A stretch of DNA of 64,000 bases from Hyaloperonospora brassicae. Taxonomy: Eukaryota > Oomycota > Peronosporomycetes > Peronosporales > Peronosporaceae. The notes below the pieces were generated by a model. That model was not told where the DNA came from, made no database searches, and saw nothing but the letters and a program-made list of their open reading frames with translations. The translations under genes and the position numbers were made by a program. This document shows positions 59,138 to 64,000 of the stretch, piece after piece. Positions within the stretch are counted from its first letter, which is position 1. Every line of letters begins with the position of its first letter. The stretch is taken from positions 1-64,000 of the forward strand of contig CANTFL010001238.1 in NCBI GenBank assembly GCA_947650285.1. Direction: 5' to 3'.

Positions 59138-59974
59138 CAATAGCTTCTAAGAGTAAGCAGGTAGCTAAACTAGAAATTTGTAGTCCAAATTTAATTTAAG
59201 GATGACAAAATTGGGTTATTGTTCGAAAGTGTACTATATTAATTACAGTCTAATGACTCTTTCTACTAAGTGTTTTTTTGAAAATTGTATTCCTACGCAT
59301 AAACAGTGAACGTGAGGTTTAAGCGCCTGTCTACATTGTGGTAATTGTAGGTAGCTTGTACCGTTGTAGCACAAGCACATGTGTATTATTACATTCATGG
59401 TGTTTGTTAGTCCCATAAATTGTATCAAGCTTGCACACGCACGATACGTACCACTAAGAAAAATCTCTTCACTAGCAATTTGGCATAGCAGCGGATCAAT
59501 TCCGTATCTATTATCTTTTACCACATCAGACACAAATTTCACTTATTTTGCTTCTTAAGTGAGTAATACTTGATGCAATTGCATCTTTGTAATACTCCAG
59601 ACAAGCTATCAAGGCTAAAAATAAAGCTATGTGTCGACATTAGGTAATGGTGACGTGTGCACATATTCAGCGTTATCAGACAGAACCCGGCTTTTGATCA
59701 TAGTGCTTGAGGGTGCGCCACTCTCGTGGCAATTCAAATCGGCGAGGCTCCTGCAGGTACTACTAGGGAAAGGGGGGGATAGATGTGGATATTAGACAGT
59801 GCAGATCGTTCCAGATGACTGCAACGACATCACTTTGTGAAAAAGCAAGAAAACGGCCGTCATAGTGATCGCACAATTATTCTACATATCGTAAATGGAT
59901 CGAAATCGCTACGAATCTTTAGTGTTCAGATGAATGTCAATATAAATACGTTGGGGTTGGTATTCATTATTTTC
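59138..59974. other. No gene recognised
   Basis: AT-rich. One 99-codon minus-strand ORF at 59243-59542 without recognised domain. No repeat boundary was identified. Confidence 0.5.
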
Positions 59975-60360
59975 AATGGGATAGCACGTTAGAGGCCATT
60001 GATGAGAAACTGATTTTATTGCGGTAATATTTGGAATCAGTTGACTGTATGCTCTCCTCTGGTTAGTACACTTCTAGGTTATAACCAGCAATATCACTAA
60101 TCGGAGTCTGACGCACGCAGTGGTCGGTAAGTGGGTAGTCACAACAATAGCTCGACCTATTCTTAATTTTTTTGTACCAGTTTAATCTACCCGATGTGTT
60201 ATAACCCATTTTACTTAACCCTTATCTTTTGTGTAAGATAACAGCTGTATTTACTCATTCATTGCTCAATGCGCGCGTCAGTCACCGATTAATTGTATAA
60301 CTGGCTAATTTTATCATTAACACGTTTACAATGTAATATATCAAAATAACTTCTGGTTGT
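59975..60360. repeat. Two inverted gypsy LTR fragments
   Basis: CTAATCGGAGTCTGACGCAC at 60099-60118 aligns to the LTR core in plus orientation, and CAATGCGCGCGTCAGTCACC at 60268-60287 aligns to it in minus orientation. The two face each other. Both are divergent; edges are approximate. Confidence 0.45.
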
Positions 60361-61604
60361 CTAGGTAGGTTTTACGCTTCTTTCTATATTAAACAATGCA
60401 TTTTGTGCAAATATATACGCTTCCTCATACTTATTTGTGAATAACACGGACATTCTTTTGGTATACCTGTACAAGGTGCGTAGACGGTGTCAGTTTAAGT
60501 GTAATTTGTCAGACCACACTTAGAAAATTACCTCTTAGTCGGTTTAACGCCCACTGATGCATGGACGAATCGCGCAAAAGGCGGACGAGCAGATAACGTT
60601 GATCTCTAACAATTTAGTCATTCGCATTATATGATGTTTCTTGCAGTGAGGCGTGCAACATGCTATGACCATTAATTTGATGTAACGTAACTTTCTTTTG
60701 ACAAATGAAATATAAATGTATTTTTAAGAGCTCTTAAATATATAAAAAGTAGCAACTTCATTGAGTTTGTCAGTTTCAATGTATAGGCTGGAGCAGGAAA
60801 TAAACGTTTGCCAGGCCGATGCATGTGTGTTAGTCTGAAAGTCTAAAATGCACATCATATAGCTCAAAACATCTAAGTGAATTTTTTGGACGATAAATTT
60901 TCAAACTCATGAAAACATCAACGCTCGATGCATTGAAGGCGATACGATAAAGGTGAACCTATTATGTGTGTTGTGGCTGTACTAGATGACGCGTATACCT
61001 TACGTCTTTAGAACTACGGGCTTAAGAAATTTCGCACAAAAAAAAACTTAAGAATTGGTCTATGAAAACGATCAAACCATAACCCTGCTGAAAGGCTAAT
61101 GGGTAAGAAATCAGACTTCGAGAGATATGTGTATAATTTGCATGTTGACGAAAAGAAAACTGGATATTTAGCAAGTTTTCTAAGAGGGTGGTTGACGATT
61201 TATTAATATTTATAAATAGCTATACTATGAAGTTGTAGAGAGACTCATCCCATCAATATCCAATAAACCAGCACTTTGCCTATTCATTTGATCGAGTCGA
61301 TCCATAATAGGAGGTTTAAAGTTATTTTGAAAGATCCCAGGTCACCTCTTTAGCGACTGTTCATCTCGTCTTTGATTAAAAGTAGTTAGACCCCATAATT
61401 GAGATTGTGAATAGCATAAATAATTTATTATTATTGTATTACCGATTGCAAAGGTGCAAGTGCTACCAAAATTGACAAATCCTTCTCTCGCTTCATATTA
61501 TATAACACTCAAATTGAAACATGAGCGTTATAGGAATCTTGCTGTGAATATGACGAAAATCATTTGTGATCCAATTATATTTGTCACTATTATTTTGACG
61601 AAAA
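60361..61604. other. AT-rich gene-poor stretch
   Basis: AT-rich, many stops, no ORF or repeat of note. Confidence 0.55.
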
Positions 61605-62201
61605 TTAGATAGACACCGAGACCATAAGTAATGAAATCATCAGACAACGATGACACCGATTTAATATTAGAGTGTCTAAACACAATTTGCTTAAGGCCCA
61701 AATTAGCTTAGCTTTTTCGCACCTGGCGACTTCGTACTCAATCTTTCCTAGCTTCTTACGGGAATCAGTAACAACTACGTTTTTGACCCAGTGTACCGAT
61801 AGATTGAACAGCTTGTACGACTCCTTGTACCCGGACTGATCTTTTGTTGAGCACGACCACTTTCTTCGAGGACGACCGTAAGCCGTTTTCCAACGCATAC
61901 GTTTCAGGAGTGAAATGAAAGGGCGTTGTGTATTTCTGCTCAATGATCGACCTTAATCAGTTGACAATTGTGCTGTCGCACATGACATGGGTAAATGATT
62001 ATATGGCATTTTGTTTTTCTTAGACTTCCACGTTACGAGTGAAGCAATGTGATGCATCGAGTTATAGCTACATGTACCACAAATAAAGTCATTTAGCCAT
62101 CTTAAGGCTCGGAGCTTTTGAAATTGCGTGACTGGTAGAAAAGTAATGGTGACCATGTATTTTTTCGAACATGCCGTAATCACGGTTGCGAAAGAATGCA
62201 A
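61605..62201 (-). pseudogene. Unassigned adjacent ORF pair
   Basis: Two minus-strand ORFs, 62201-61953 (82 codons) and 61943-61605 (112 codons), follow with nine bases between them and could be one broken reading. The first contains FLPVTQFQKLRALRWLNDFI, the second a Lys/Arg-rich stretch (RWKTAYGRPRRKWSC) and several Cys. The composition is more protein-like than in the neighbouring DNA. A decayed transposase is one guess, but no motif supports it. Chance remains possible. Confidence 0.25.
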
Positions 62202-64000
62202 TCAACTTTTGAAATATTATACTGATAAATAGGAACATAGAGGTCTACAGAGGCTTACAACTAATTAGGGAAGTACATTGGTATATGACTCGTTACCAAT
62301 TCCAAATTTTACAGAGGATAAAGAAGATTGATGATGCAAGACAACGAAGGTCTTATATTGTAAGTATGTTTATATAGTCGTAAACCTCGAAGGAACTATT
62401 TAAACAAAACGAATTCGTTTATCAGGTATGATATTCGTGAAGCCTTTTCCACGATCTTTCTACAACAAAATTTCATATACTTACAAAATATAATTATAAA
62501 GAACTTTGTCGAATTTGAAAGCAGTATAATTTTAGTGATATTTTAGACCAATCGATATGGTTGTAAATTTTGCGAATTGTAAGACTAGGGCAGTCGTGCA
62601 GGCAAAAATACTTAAAAATTATCTCGTATGAACAATTAATGGTGCATATCAAAATCAAGAAAGCTCATACAAGCTCTTGATACCCGATGCATTTGACTTT
62701 AAGTCAAGAATTTGGATGAATAAGCGCGAAGGTATATACCAATAAAAAATATCCCACTGTGTCATATGTACCGCCGCCTACTATCAGGAAAGGAATTAAT
62801 GCATCGTCCAGCGTTTAGTGAAATTTTTCTCAATATAAGAGTCGCGAAGAAATTCGTGCCGCATTAGCAATCCAATTGCGCCTCAAGAATTGTGGTGAAA
62901 GTTCTCAAATGGAGTCATCGAGCTTGTATCTTCCACGAGATCATGAAGCGATGTTTACTAGAGCGTCAGGGATTCTTTGAGTTGAATTTGTATTCCATCA
63001 TTACCACTCCCATACTGTAGAACCATGATGCTTTTTTGCCTCGCAGGTGTGGTTTAGCCTATTTATATGACGCTTTGACCTCACGCCGACGCAATCAATA
63101 AATCTGACGAAAATTTTGGACAATGATTAGCCTTGCGCAAAACAACTACTTGGTATACTATTTAGCGTAGACCTATTTTCGATTTGTCTCTTACAATTTG
63201 ATGGAAAAAGATGCTGTGTACTTCAAGAATGTGCTATGAAGCTGCCGACGGTATTCAAGAAAGACCTGTCGACCTCAAAACAATAGTTTTCTTATTAATG
63301 CAAGTCACAGTAGTATGTGCTGTAATTGCATATTGTAAGATATAACTTTCCGGTAGTCATTTAAAAGGGCACAGGAGAGTTAATTAAATCGCAAAATATA
63401 TGTTTATGCGGCGTCGAAAAAGGAAGGCGTTAGTTATTGGTGATCTTGTGCTTAAGTAGCTGGGCTTTACATTTCTCACCTTTTTGATGCTAGCACAGTA
63501 AATCAGCTCGTGTAGAAATCAATGAGTGTGCATTTCGCAAATGTTGAGAAGTGTAGATGCGCCGAGTCTATAAATGATTTGGTGTTGTTCCCTGATGGAC
63601 CAAAATACTACCTCCAGATTTAAGAATATAATATAAATGAAGTTAGCATCATATGTCCCCTACGATTTGCGCTTCAATTGCGTGCGATTAATTTAAGTAC
63701 ACGAGATCGAAAATCCCACAGCCACATGCCTATCAGATATTTGTGAGCTGTGGTTGGAGATGTGTAAACAGCTGTGCCGGACGCTGAATTTTTAAGGGGA
63801 ATTCTCGGTGCAGATTTTCCGACAATTACGAAGATTGGCTCATATGTCGACATAATTTTGAATGGCAAGATGTACCGTTAGCATTTGCTTGCCGGTGATC
63901 AAGACATATAGTTAATTGATTTTATTCTTTGAGAAGTTGACCATGCCTGTGATGAATAGGTATTCGATAAAAATGTGGTATAGAAATGTAACCAATATTT
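62202..64000. other. AT-rich gene-poor stretch
   Basis: AT-rich to the window end. One short minus-strand ORF at 63674-63868, no domain. Nothing else seen. Confidence 0.55.

Overview
The window looks like repeat-rich nuclear DNA of a plant-pathogenic oomycete, most probably a downy mildew. Three things point there: a WY-type secreted effector without an RXLR motif (12.8-13.9 kb), a duplicated secreted protein with a QGLR variant of RXLR (36.2-36.7 and 42.7-43.1 kb), and an oomycete-type initiator element (CATT..NCAA) just upstream of all three start codons. Species cannot be fixed from sequence alone. Cellular genes are almost absent: I support one single-copy effector gene and one effector gene present twice. 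No tRNA, rRNA or housekeeping gene was recognised.

Layout. 0-12.8 kb: AT-rich, gene-poor DNA with a cluster of mini-hairpins, a possible tRNA-derived box pair and one copy of a GATCG-rich dispersed repeat. 12.8-14.0 kb: WY effector on the minus strand. 14.0-20.4 kb: higher-GC DNA with no readable gene, a 33-bp-stem hairpin and a CGT microsatellite. 20.4-25.0 kb: non-LTR retrotransposon remnant with a CCHC knuckle and an AP-endonuclease domain but no reverse transcriptase. 25.0-30.0 kb: minus-strand Ty3/gypsy element lacking protease and reverse transcriptase, carrying a plus-strand antisense coiled-coil ORF. 30.0-34.7 kb: AT-rich DNA and LTR fragments. 34.7-44.6 kb: a large inverted duplication with arms of about 3.86 kb and a 1.6-kb spacer; each arm carries one copy of the QGLR effector, pointing outwards, and the left arm is broken by a G/C homopolymer tract that is probably an assembly artefact. 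44.65-59.14 kb: a minus-strand Ty1/copia element whose 3' LTR is split by a full-length plus-strand Ty3/gypsy element (44.8-52.8 kb) of the same family as the left one, and whose RT region is split by a second copy of the GATCG-rich repeat. 59.1-64 kb: AT-rich DNA with two inverted LTR fragments and one unassigned ORF pair.

Together this is a gene-sparse, transposon-dense effector compartment. The retroelements are mostly decayed. The most notable structures are the near-perfect inverted effector duplication, whose outer breakpoints fall in LTR sequence, and the antisense ORF kept in two copies of the gypsy family. Base-level comparisons were done by eye; identities and boundaries are given only where I could align them directly.
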